A DNA stretch of 64,000 nt, taken from positions 4,330,392 through 4,394,391 of the forward strand of contig NZ_KI911783.1 of NCBI RefSeq assembly GCF_000515415.1, in the 5' to 3' direction. The notes under the pieces were generated by a model. That model ran no database searches. It was not told the origin of the DNA and worked only from the letters and a program-made list of their open reading frames with translations. Below are positions 24,440-31,598 of the stretch, piece after piece. The translations under genes were made by a program, and so were the position numbers. Source of the stretch: Bradyrhizobium sp. WSM1417. Lineage in GTDB: Bacteria > Pseudomonadota > Alphaproteobacteria > Rhizobiales > Xanthobacteraceae. Within the stretch, counting starts at the first letter, position 1. Every line of letters begins with the position of its first letter.

Positions 24440-24787
24440 ATGACCTGTTATCAAAGCCCTGACGATCTGAAATCCATCCCGCCCTTGGTGGCGCTCGCGC
24501 CGGTCGAGGCCAACGCGTTCCTTGCGTTCAACCACGCGGTCGAGCGCAAGGACGGATTGATTCCGCCAAAATATCGCGAGCTGATCTCGCTCGCGGTCGC
24601 GCTCACCACGCAATGCGCCTATTGCCTCGATGTGCACACGGCGCAGGCGGCGAAGGCCGGTGTAACGCGCGAAGAAATCGCGGAAGCCGCGCTGATTGCG
24701 GCGGCGGTTCGCGCCGGCGGCACGCTCGGCCACGCGTTGCTGGCGCAGCGCCTGTTCGAGCAGCACCGGGGCGAGGAACCGGGATAG
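24440..24787 (+). CDS. Carboxymuconolactone decarboxylase (CMD/AhpD-like) protein
   Basis: A 115-residue AhpD-like protein. The redox motif CAYCLDVHT (CxxC then His, about 55-63) and the preceding EL(I)SLAVALTTQ fit alkylhydroperoxidase-type CMD proteins, which use the cysteine pair to reduce peroxides or accept electrons. It begins three bases after the sigma-factor stop, so it belongs to the DUF2892-sigma-CMD operon. It is plausibly both a target and a sensor output of that sigma factor. Confidence 0.85.
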   Translation: MTCYQSPDDLKSIPPLVALAPVEANAFLAFNHAVERKDGLIPPKYRELISLAVALTTQCAYCLDVHTAQAAKAGVTREEIAEAALIAAAVRAGGTLGHALLAQRLFEQHRGEEPG

Positions 24788-24821
24788 AGGAGCGGGCGGA
24801 CGCCCGTCAGGAATCAGGAAA

Positions 24822-25487
24822 TTGCCAAACTATCTCGGCCTCGATGGATTCCGCTTCGGCTGGGTCGCCGCCTGGATCGACCAGCGCGGCGATCACGGCT
24901 TCGACTATTCGCCGGGTCTCGTGCGGCTGCTTGCGCTGCCGCATGCCCGGGCGATGATCGACATGCCGATCGGATTGAAATGGAGCGGATATCGCATCTG
25001 CGATTTGCGTGCGCGCGAGCTGGTCGGTCCTGCCGTGTTTCTCGGCGCGCGCCGCGACCTCTGGAAATTTGCCGACATGGCCGCAACTAACCGTCACTAC
25101 TGGGAGTGCGAGGGCAAGGGCAGGGGCGTGTCAGCGCAGCTCTGGAACATCAGGGACAAGATCAGGGACGCCGACGAGATCATGACGCCGGCGCGGCAGA
25201 CGACGATCGGCGAAGCGCATCCGGAATTGATCTTCTGGAATCTCGCTGGGCAGGCCCGGCTTGCAAAGAAGACGTCTGCAGAGGGCCGGGAGCAGCGCAT
25301 CGCACTCCTGCACCAGCGCGGCTTCGTGCGCTTGCCGACATGGCTGAATCAACGACACGGCACCGGCATCGGCCGCGACGATCTCATCGACGCCTGTGCC
25401 TGCGCGGTCGCGGCACGCGACAGCACGCAGCGGTTCGGCGGGGAGGAGACCGACCCGCGGGGCTTGCGGATGGAGATCAATTATTGA
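24822..25487 (+). CDS. DUF429-family protein
   Basis: A 221-residue protein of the DUF429 family, which has an RNase H-like fold: YLGLDGFRFGWVAAWID at the N-terminus (first acidic residue), MIDMPIGLKW near 46-55, then TTIGEAHPELIFWNLAG near 125 and DDLIDACACAVAA near 190. Acidic residues at these positions suggest a nuclease-like metal site, but no activity is established. No in-frame ATG or GTG fits, so TTG at 24822 after CAGGAA is the likely start. It stands 34 bp after the CMD gene. Confidence 0.72.
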   Translation: MPNYLGLDGFRFGWVAAWIDQRGDHGFDYSPGLVRLLALPHARAMIDMPIGLKWSGYRICDLRARELVGPAVFLGARRDLWKFADMAATNRHYWECEGKGRGVSAQLWNIRDKIRDADEIMTPARQTTIGEAHPELIFWNLAGQARLAKKTSAEGREQRIALLHQRGFVRLPTWLNQRHGTGIGRDDLIDACACAVAARDSTQRFGGEETDPRGLRMEINY

Positions 25488-25541
25488 GGCCGTCGGAGTG
25501 CGAGGGATCGGGAAAAAGCTGCAATTTATTTGAAGCTTGCA

Positions 25542-25567
25542 GGAACAGACGATGGCCGGCCCGCGTT
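25542..25567 (+). promoter_or_regulatory. Candidate EcfG (general stress) promoter
   Basis: GGAAC (25542-25546), 17 bases, CGTT (25564-25567): an exact match to the alphaproteobacterial sigma-EcfG consensus GGAAC-N16/17-CGTT. It lies 34 bases upstream of the start of the 47-residue membrane protein. I saw no second exact match while reading the gene upstream regions. Confidence 0.65.
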
Positions 25568-25601
25568 CCTCGTGCGAACCGAACACGGAGAAGCTCGTCC
25601 G

Positions 25602-25745
25602 ATGAGGGATGCCAGTCAGTTCGCGACCGCGATGCTTGCGCTCGTCTTCACCGGAGCACTGCTCGTCACCGGCCAGCTCTTCATCGAGCAACGCGCACAG
25701 CGCGACGTGATGCACGCCACCAACCATTTGCTGCGGCCGTTGTGA
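25602..25745 (+). CDS. 47-residue small membrane protein
   Basis: A 47-codon frame (MRDASQFATAMLALVFTGAL...) with one hydrophobic helix at about residues 8-27, followed by a charged tail (IEQRAQRDVMHATNHLLRPL). I do not recognise a family. Support for a real gene: an exact EcfG promoter match 34 bases upstream, a GGAG about eleven bases before the ATG, and position in an otherwise empty 350-bp gap between the DUF429 and GST genes. It is probably a stress-induced single-span membrane peptide. The alternative is a chance frame. Confidence 0.5.
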   Translation: MRDASQFATAMLALVFTGALLVTGQLFIEQRAQRDVMHATNHLLRPL

Positions 25746-25838
25746 CCTGTGCGGGAAATTGAACTGACCACTCGACCTTGCGTCGTTCGTCCGCTGGCCT
25801 AGACTAGGCGGCATCTCATGAACGAAGCCGGGGTCCTG

Positions 25839-26543
25839 ATGTCCGATCTGTCCGCCTTTCCCATCACCAGGCGCTGGCCGGCCAAGCACCCGGAGCTGCT
25901 CCAGCTTTATTCGCTGCCGACGCCGAACGGCGTCAAGGTCTCGATCATGCTGGAAGAGATCGGGCTTCCCTACGAAGTCCATCTCGTCGATTTCGGTAAG
26001 GACGACCAGAAGACGCCGGAATTCCTCTCGCTCAATCCGAACGGCAAGATCCCGGCGATCCTCGATCCCGATGGTCCCGGCGGCAGGCCGCTACCGCTGT
26101 TCGAATCCGGAGCGATCCTGCAATACCTCGCGGAGAAGACCGGCAAGCTGCTGCCGCAGGATGCCGCGCGCCGTTACCAGGCCATCCAGTGGCTGCATTT
26201 CCAGATGGGCGGCATCGGGCCGATGTTCGGCCAGGTCGGCTTTTTCCACAAATTCGCCGGCAAGGATTTCGAGGACAAGCGGCCGCTCGAGCGCTATGTG
26301 GGCGAGGCCAAGCGGCTGCTCGGGGTGATGGAGATGCATCTTGCCGGCCGGCAATGGTTCATGGACGACGACTACACCATCGCCGACATCTCCATGCTGG
26401 GCTGGGTGCGCAATCTCATCGGTTTCTACGGCGCCGGCGATCTTGTCGCGTTCAGCCAGTTCAAATCCGTCGCCGCCTGGCTCGAGCGCGGGCTGGCGCG
26501 TCCGGCGGTCGAGCGCGGGCTGAACATTCCGAAGCGGCCGTAA
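25839..26543 (+). CDS. Glutathione S-transferase (nu-class, YghU/YfcG-like)
   Basis: A 234-residue GST. The thioredoxin-like N-terminal domain (LQLYSLPTPNGVKVSIMLEE, then FLSLNPNGKIPAILDPD and LFESGAILQYLAEKTG) is followed by the helical C-terminal domain (IQWLHFQMGGIGPMFGQVGF; YTIADISMLGWVR). The N-terminal TPN and the GPMFGQ segment match the nu-class disulfide-bond reductases YghU and YfcG. It uses glutathione to reduce disulfides or peroxides. The start is ATG 25839. It converges on the TauE-like gene with two bases between stops. Confidence 0.85.
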   Translation: MSDLSAFPITRRWPAKHPELLQLYSLPTPNGVKVSIMLEEIGLPYEVHLVDFGKDDQKTPEFLSLNPNGKIPAILDPDGPGGRPLPLFESGAILQYLAEKTGKLLPQDAARRYQAIQWLHFQMGGIGPMFGQVGFFHKFAGKDFEDKRPLERYVGEAKRLLGVMEMHLAGRQWFMDDDYTIADISMLGWVRNLIGFYGAGDLVAFSQFKSVAAWLERGLARPAVERGLNIPKRP

Positions 26544-26545
26544 GA

Positions 26546-27328
26546 TCAGGTTAGCGCCTTGTGGGTCATGTAGAGCGCCATCAGCAAGATGAGGGCGATC
26601 ATGACCCGGCGCAGCACCGATTTGCTGACGCCATTGGCCGCGCGTGCGCCGAGATCGGTGCCGAACCAGAGGCCGGCAAGGATGCCGATGATCGCCGGCC
26701 AGCCGACCATGAGTCCCTTGCTCCAGTAGATCCACGCGGCCGGAATATTGGTCGGGATGACCGAGAAGACGAGGCCGACGAGCTGGGCCTGATGCTGCGG
26801 CACCCGCAGGCCCGCCGCGAGCCCGACGGTGATCGCGAGCCCGCCGCCGATGCCCATGAAGCCGGAGGAAAATCCGGCGAGCATGCCGATGAGGAGCAGC
26901 GGCAGCCAGGGCAGCTTGTCCCGGTCGCCGATCTCCTTGCTTGTCTCCTCGCGGTCGCGGCGCAGGATCAGGAGAGCGATCAGCGCGACGAGATAGACGA
27001 CGTAGGTCCATTGCAATACCGAGTCGGAGACCGCCGCCGCGGCGTAGCCGCCGCCGGCGCCGCCGAAGAGAAACCCGATGCCGATCCAGACGATCCACAG
27101 CAACGGGCTACGATTGCCGCTCTGCCAATAGCGGCGAACGCCCGCGAGTCCGGTCGGTGGAACCTGCGTGATCAGCGATGTCCCCTGGGCGACGTGTTGC
27201 TCGGCGCCGAGTAGCAGCACGCTGAAGATCACGAGACCGCCTCCGGGACTCGTGCCCATGAAGCCCGATGTCAGCCCGCCGATGAGGCCGACCCCAATGC
27301 CTGCGAGCGAGTCATGGATCCACGACAT
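26546..27328 (-). CDS. TauE/SafE-family membrane permease
   Basis: A 260-residue membrane protein with about eight helices and the two repeated TauE/SafE signatures GLTSGFMGTSPGGGL (about 19-33) and GFSSGFMGIGGGLA (about 154-167). Members export or import sulfonates, sulfite or other small anions; the substrate here is unknown. It is three bases downstream of a TetR gene on the same strand, so the regulator and transporter form an operon. A second TauE/SafE protein lies at 56641-57378. Confidence 0.85.
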   Translation of the reverse strand: MSWIHDSLAGIGVGLIGGLTSGFMGTSPGGGLVIFSVLLLGAEQHVAQGTSLITQVPPTGLAGVRRYWQSGNRSPLLWIVWIGIGFLFGGAGGGYAAAAVSDSVLQWTYVVYLVALIALLILRRDREETSKEIGDRDKLPWLPLLLIGMLAGFSSGFMGIGGGLAITVGLAAGLRVPQHQAQLVGLVFSVIPTNIPAAWIYWSKGLMVGWPAIIGILAGLWFGTDLGARAANGVSKSVLRRVMIALILLMALYMTHKALT

Positions 27329-27331
27329 CGC

Positions 27332-27964
27332 TTAGTTCCTGGTCCGTCGCTTGACGTCGGTCTTGGTGGTGCGAAATCCATCGATCACGCCGGTCACGGC
27401 TGCCATGCAGGCCTCGATGTCAAAATCCTGGCCCCAGCATTTTTGCAGCACAAAGCCTTGGAAGATCGCGATCAGCACGCGCGCGATCGCTTCCGCACCG
27501 AGATCGCGCTTGATGAGGCCGTCATGCTGGCCGCGCTCGACCAGCGCGACGATCAGGGCGCGCGGCATGTCGATGCCTTCTACGATGCGGGTGCGGACGC
27601 GGCGGTTGCGCAGGGCCTCGGCCCAGCCGTGGATGCCGACGCGGCGGCGCGCTTCGCCGGTGGGATCGGTGAGCCATTGCGCGTAGACGCCGACCAGCGC
27701 GTGAAGTCCTTCGATCGGATCGCCCGATCCTTGCGCGACCGAGTTGAGCACGGCCTCGCGCCGGTGCCGGTCGTCGGCGAGTGCCTCGATCAGATCGTCC
27801 TTGCTCTGGAAGTAGAGATAGACGGCACCATGGCTCAGCCCCGACCGTTTGACGATGTGGGCCATCCCGGTCTGGTGAAAACCATCCTCGGCGAAGCAGG
27901 CAAGGGCGGCTGCGAGAATCTGCTGCCGCCGGCCTTCACGTTGCTTGTCGCTGATCTTGGGCAT
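27332..27964 (-). CDS. TetR-family transcriptional regulator
   Basis: A 210-residue TetR regulator. The helix-turn-helix lies in residues 10-60 (REGRRQQILAAALACFAEDG, then SGLSHGAVYLYFQSKDDLIE), and a ligand-binding C-terminal domain follows. It heads a two-gene operon with the TauE/SafE permease and presumably represses it. Upstream there are two oppositely oriented TGACWAATCG elements (27985-27994 and 28050-28059), candidate operators. The ligand is probably the permease substrate (inference). Confidence 0.87.
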   Translation of the reverse strand: MPKISDKQREGRRQQILAAALACFAEDGFHQTGMAHIVKRSGLSHGAVYLYFQSKDDLIEALADDRHRREAVLNSVAQGSGDPIEGLHALVGVYAQWLTDPTGEARRRVGIHGWAEALRNRRVRTRIVEGIDMPRALIVALVERGQHDGLIKRDLGAEAIARVLIAIFQGFVLQKCWGQDFDIEACMAAVTGVIDGFRTTKTDVKRRTRN

Positions 27965-27984
27965 CCGGCCATCCCATAAATAAC

Positions 27985-28063
27985 TGACAAATCGATCGTT
28001 TATTCGTTCTGCAGGAGATGCGCTCTGCGGTGCTGAGTATGATAAAAAACGATTAGTCAGTCA
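27985..28063. promoter_or_regulatory. Candidate TetR operator/promoter region
   Basis: TGACAAATCG (27985-27994) and, on the other strand, TGACTAATCG (28050-28059) form an inverted pair in an unusually AT-rich stretch upstream of the TetR gene. The second also overlaps AGTCAGTCA. Either could be an operator. No experimental basis. Confidence 0.4.
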
Positions 28064-28181
28064 TTTTTATTGCCAAAGAGTATCCCGGTCAAGCCCGACG
28101 CCCGAAGGGCCGGGAAACAGGAGGTTGAGCCTGTAAAGAGGCGCCGCCGGCGGCCAGGAACCTTCCCTCGATCGCGCAGTG

Positions 28182-28553
28182 CTAGAACAGCCGTCCGCCG
28201 TTTGGCACGAGCTTGCTCGGCTGCACCAGAACGACCTTGCCGTCGGCATCGGGAAAACCGAGGGTCAGCACCTCCGAGACAACAGGGCCGATCTGGCGCG
28301 GCGGGAAATTCACGACCGCAGCCACCTGTTGGCCCACCAGCGTTTCGAGCGGATGGTTTTCGGTGATCTGCGCAGAGCTCTTGCGCACGCCGATCGCGGG
28401 GCCGAAGTCGATCCACAGCCGCCAGGCCGGCTTGCGTGCTTCCGGGAAAGGCTTCGCATCGACGATGGTGCCGACGCGGATATCGACCGCGAGAAAAGTG
28501 TCGAAGTCGGTGGTCGGCGACGCAGTCGCGGCTGGATCATGAGTGACGTGCAT
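28182..28553 (-). CDS. CsaA-like tRNA-binding domain protein
   Basis: A 123-residue protein with an OB-fold of the tRNA-binding/CsaA type: FLAVDIRVGTIVDAKPFPEA near 19-38, RKPAWRLWIDFGPAIGVRKS, then QQVAAVVNFPPRQIGPVVSE and LTLGFPDADGKVVLVQP. CsaA binds tRNA and has been reported as an export chaperone. Free-standing copies are common in alphaproteobacteria. It is divergent from the ArsC-like gene, and its stop is followed by about 130 bp without features toward the TetR promoter region. Confidence 0.85.
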   Translation of the reverse strand: MHVTHDPAATASPTTDFDTFLAVDIRVGTIVDAKPFPEARKPAWRLWIDFGPAIGVRKSSAQITENHPLETLVGQQVAAVVNFPPRQIGPVVSEVLTLGFPDADGKVVLVQPSKLVPNGGRLF

Positions 28554-28658
28554 GGAGTGTCCGTTCGAAGAGCTGGCATCGTTCGCAATATTGTCGCGCG
28601 AACCGGAGTTGCGTACAACGCCTTGGGATCACGATACGAAGCATGCGCGAGGAACGTT

Positions 28659-29012
28659 TTGCCCAACATCATCTACGGCATCAAGAACTGCGACACCATG
28701 AAGAAGGCGCGCGCCTGGCTCGACATCCATGGCGTCGCCTATGCGTTTCACGACTACAAAACGGCGGGCGTGGAGAAGGACAAGCTCAAGCAGTGGAGCG
28801 ACAAGGTCGGTTGGGAGACGCTGCTCAATCGCGCCGGAACGACCTTCAAGAAGCTGCCCGATGCCGACAAGGAAGGCCTTTCGGAGAAAAAGGCGCTGGC
28901 GTTGATGCTAGCGCAACCATCGATGATCAAGCGGCCGGTGCTTGAAGTCGGCGGCAAGCTGCTGGTCGGCTTCAAGCCGGACGTCTATGCCAAGGAAGTC
29001 ACGACCAAGTAA
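28659..29012 (+). CDS. ArsC/Spx-family (YffB-like) reductase, C-terminus shortened
   Basis: A 117-residue thioredoxin-fold ArsC-family protein with the single active cysteine in IIYGIKNCDTMKKARAWL and the SMIKRPVLEVGG motif near 92-103. It resembles YffB more than true arsenate reductases. No ATG fits; TTG 28659 after GAGGAACG is the likely start. The end is odd: a 15-bp tandem duplication (28995-29009 and 29010-29024) changes GAA to TAA and stops translation. Beyond it the frame continues EAAAKSR to TGA 29046-29048, presumably the older end. Confidence 0.82.
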   Translation: MPNIIYGIKNCDTMKKARAWLDIHGVAYAFHDYKTAGVEKDKLKQWSDKVGWETLLNRAGTTFKKLPDADKEGLSEKKALALMLAQPSMIKRPVLEVGGKLLVGFKPDVYAKEVTTK

Positions 29013-29051
29013 GTCACGACCAAGGAAGCCGCCGCCAAATCGCGCTGAGCG

Positions 29052-29735
29052 CTAGTTCAGTTCGATGATCTCGGTGGGAACACCGGAGCCCTGCTGGTCC
29101 GCGAACTCGACCAACTCGGCCGGCGCGATGCGGCCGGGGGTGCGATGGAACAGGTCCCGATCGATCACCGCGCGCAATCTTGAGCGCGGCAGCGCGTCAT
29201 TTCCGCGCATCAGATTCTTGATCTCGAAGCCGCCGTCCTCGCAAAAGGTCTTGAGCGACGCGATGATGTGACAGACCTTGCCGTCAGTCTGGAACGGCAG
29301 CAGCAGGCGCTCATAGGCGACGATACGGCCGTAGATGTCATCGACGTCGGCAACGCTGTAGACAGGCAGCCCGCGCGCCACGCATTCATGATAGACCGGC
29401 ATCACCAGGGGCGCGAGACGCGGTCCGATATAGTCATCGAGCAGGGCGCCCTTGCCGGTGTGTCCATAGGCGCGCGAGATGCGCGTACCTTCGCTCTGGA
29501 TGATCAGACGCAGCGTCGGCGTCGACATGTCCACCGTATAATAGATCAGATCGGAGAGCTCTTCCTCGAGCCGCGCAGGCTGGTACTCCCAGATCGCCGG
29601 GGCCGTCTGCTCGCGCGCATAGAGCCGCAGCCACGTGTTCAGGAGATCACGCTGCCTGATCGATTTCACCACGGAAGGAGCGGCGCTTGCAAAATCCAAG
29701 ACAATATTCCCGGCGAATAGAAATTCCGGACGCAT
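29052..29735 (-). CDS. PAS-domain protein (PAS_5 type)
   Basis: A 227-residue protein (from ATG 29735) resembling alphaproteobacterial PAS_5 proteins. LLNTWLRLYAREQTAPAIWE opens the domain, LEEELSDLIYYTVDMS and RLIIQSEGTRISRAYGHTGK follow, then MPVYHECVARGLPVYSVADV and DGKVCHIIASLKTFCEDGGF. Such proteins are usually stand-alone sensors of unknown role in the order. The start is uncertain, since the frame is open to 29864 without a better ribosome site. It is divergent from the liv operon. Confidence 0.7.
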   Translation of the reverse strand: MRPEFLFAGNIVLDFASAAPSVVKSIRQRDLLNTWLRLYAREQTAPAIWEYQPARLEEELSDLIYYTVDMSTPTLRLIIQSEGTRISRAYGHTGKGALLDDYIGPRLAPLVMPVYHECVARGLPVYSVADVDDIYGRIVAYERLLLPFQTDGKVCHIIASLKTFCEDGGFEIKNLMRGNDALPRSRLRAVIDRDLFHRTPGRIAPAELVEFADQQGSGVPTEIIELN

Positions 29736-29916
29736 GAAACCCGCGCATGATCCTCGCTGCGGGAAAATTTTCCATGAAGGCTGGCGCATGGAACGAAAGA
29801 CCGTTAACGACGGCTTGATGACCGGCGCTTTGCGAACCGGGAAGCCGGGCAGGCGCGACATCAAAACACGTCCGACTAAGGGAGCATAAGTCTCCCGGCC
29901 GGAGGCCTGACCTGCT

Positions 29917-30022
29917 CAGCTTTCCGCCTTGCCTAACCCCCGTCACCTCCGGCATATTCCGCGCCCGGAGGCGGCGTTCCGGATGGGCTCCAGGGAGTGG
30001 CTCCAAGGCCTCCGGAAAGCTG
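29917..30022 (+). promoter_or_regulatory. Structured leader upstream of the liv operon
   Basis: CAGCTTTCCG (29917-29926) pairs perfectly with CGGAAAGCTG (30013-30022), and flanking CCTTG/CAAGG partly extends the stem. Shorter hairpins (GGCCGGAGGCC) lie nearby. This would place a folded leader 48 bases before the first liv start. Function is inferred only. Confidence 0.35.
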
Positions 30023-30070
30023 AAGCAACAAGGATAGCCACGCGCGTTGTGCGGGCAGGGGGAAAACTGT

Positions 30071-30826
30071 TTGGCCGATGAGTTCATTCTCGAAACGGAA
30101 GGCTTGACCAAGGAGTTCGCGGGCTTCTTCGCCGTCCGCGACGTTGCGCTCAAGGTTCGCCGTGGGAGCATTCACGCGTTGATCGGCCCGAACGGCGCCG
30201 GCAAGACGACGTGCTTCAATCTTTTGACCAAGTTCCTCAAACCGTCTGCCGGAAAAATCCTGTACAAGGGGCAGGACATCACCGCGATGGCGCCCGCCGA
30301 CGTGGCCCGCCTGGGGCTGGTGCGCTCGTTCCAGATTTCGGCGGTATTTCCCCATCTCACCGCGCTGGAAAACGTCCGCGTCGCGCTTCAGCGCCAGCAC
30401 GGCAGCTCCTTCGATTTCTGGCGCTCCAAATCCGTGCTCAACCAATTCAACGATCGCGCACGCGAGCTGTTGAACGATGTCGGCCTGAGCGAGTTTTCCA
30501 ATACGCCCGCGGTCGAGATGCCCTATGGGCGCAAGCGTGCACTGGAGATCGCAACCACGCTCGCGCTCGACCCCGAGATGATGCTGCTGGACGAGCCGAT
30601 GGCCGGCATGGGCCACGAGGACATCGATAAGATCGCGGCGCTGATCAAGCGCATCTCCGCGAAATACACCATCCTGATGGTCGAGCATAATCTGAGCGTC
30701 GTGGCCAATCTCTCCGACATCATCACCGTGTTGACGCGCGGGCAGGTGCTCGCGCAGGGCCATTACAGCGAACTCACCAAGGACGAACGCGTCAAGGAAG
30801 CCTATCTGGGAGCCGGTCATGGCTGA
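30071..30826 (+). CDS. livG: Branched-chain amino-acid-type ABC transporter ATP-binding protein LivG
   Basis: A 251-residue ABC ATPase. The Walker A motif is GPNGAGKTT near 40, the signature region reads MPYGRKRALEIATTL (a LivG-type variant of LSGGQ) near 155, and Walker B is MMLLDEPMAGM near 175. The start is probably TTG 30071 after GGGGGAAAA; a GTG at 30047 is the alternative. It is the first gene of livG-livF-binding protein-livH-livM, the complete high-affinity uptake system for hydrophobic or related amino acids, or for urea or amide-like solutes. Confidence 0.85.
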   Translation: MADEFILETEGLTKEFAGFFAVRDVALKVRRGSIHALIGPNGAGKTTCFNLLTKFLKPSAGKILYKGQDITAMAPADVARLGLVRSFQISAVFPHLTALENVRVALQRQHGSSFDFWRSKSVLNQFNDRARELLNDVGLSEFSNTPAVEMPYGRKRALEIATTLALDPEMMLLDEPMAGMGHEDIDKIAALIKRISAKYTILMVEHNLSVVANLSDIITVLTRGQVLAQGHYSELTKDERVKEAYLGAGHG

Positions 30827-31565
30827 GACTGCAACGGCGGAAGCTCCCGCAAAGGCCGCGAGCGGCGGCAACCTCCTCCAGGTCCGCAACCTCGAAGCCT
30901 GGTACGGTGAGTCCCACATCCTGCACGGGATCAACTTCGACGTGAACGCGGGCGAGGTCGTCACCCTGCTCGGGCGCAACGGCGCCGGCAAGACCACCAC
31001 GCTGAAGTCGATCATGGGCATCATCGGCAAGCGCACCGGCTCGGTGAAATTCAACAATCAGGACATCATCCGCACGACCTCGGACAAGATCGCGCGGATG
31101 GGAATCGCGTTCTGCCCGGAAGAGCGGGGGATTTTCTCCAGCCTCGATGTCCGGGAGAACCTGCTGCTGCCGCCGGTGGTGCGTCCCGGCGGATTGCCGC
31201 TCGAGCAGATCTTCGATCTGTTTCCGAACCTGAAGGAACGGCTCAACAGCCAGGGAACCAAGCTCTCCGGCGGCGAGCAGCAGATGCTTGCGATCGCGCG
31301 CATCCTGCGCACCGGCGCGAACTTCCTGATGCTGGACGAGCCGACCGAGGGTCTCGCGCCCGTCATCATCCAGCAGATCGGCCACACCATTGCGCGGCTC
31401 AAGAAAGAGGGTTTTACGATCCTCCTGGTCGAGCAGAACTTCCGGTTCGCATCCACCGTCGCCGACCGCTATTACGTGGTCGAGCACGGCAAGATCATTG
31501 ACGGATTTTCCAATGCGGAGCTTGCCGCCAACATGGACAAGCTCCACACCTATCTCGGCGTCTAG
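30819..31565 (+). CDS. livF: Branched-chain amino-acid-type ABC transporter ATP-binding protein LivF
   Basis: A 248-residue ABC ATPase overlapping livG by eight bases. Walker A GRNGAGKTTTLK near 48, signature KLSGGEQQMLAIARIL near 148, Walker B NFLMLDEPTEGLAP near 170. A 20-residue Ala-rich N-terminal extension (MAETATAEAPAKAAS) precedes the domain. It pairs with LivG as the second nucleotide-binding subunit on the cytoplasmic face of LivHM. Confidence 0.88.
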   Translation: MAETATAEAPAKAASGGNLLQVRNLEAWYGESHILHGINFDVNAGEVVTLLGRNGAGKTTTLKSIMGIIGKRTGSVKFNNQDIIRTTSDKIARMGIAFCPEERGIFSSLDVRENLLLPPVVRPGGLPLEQIFDLFPNLKERLNSQGTKLSGGEQQMLAIARILRTGANFLMLDEPTEGLAPVIIQQIGHTIARLKKEGFTILLVEQNFRFASTVADRYYVVEHGKIIDGFSNAELAANMDKLHTYLGV

Positions 31566-31598
31566 AACGGCCAACAAGAAGATTCATAGGGAAGTAGC

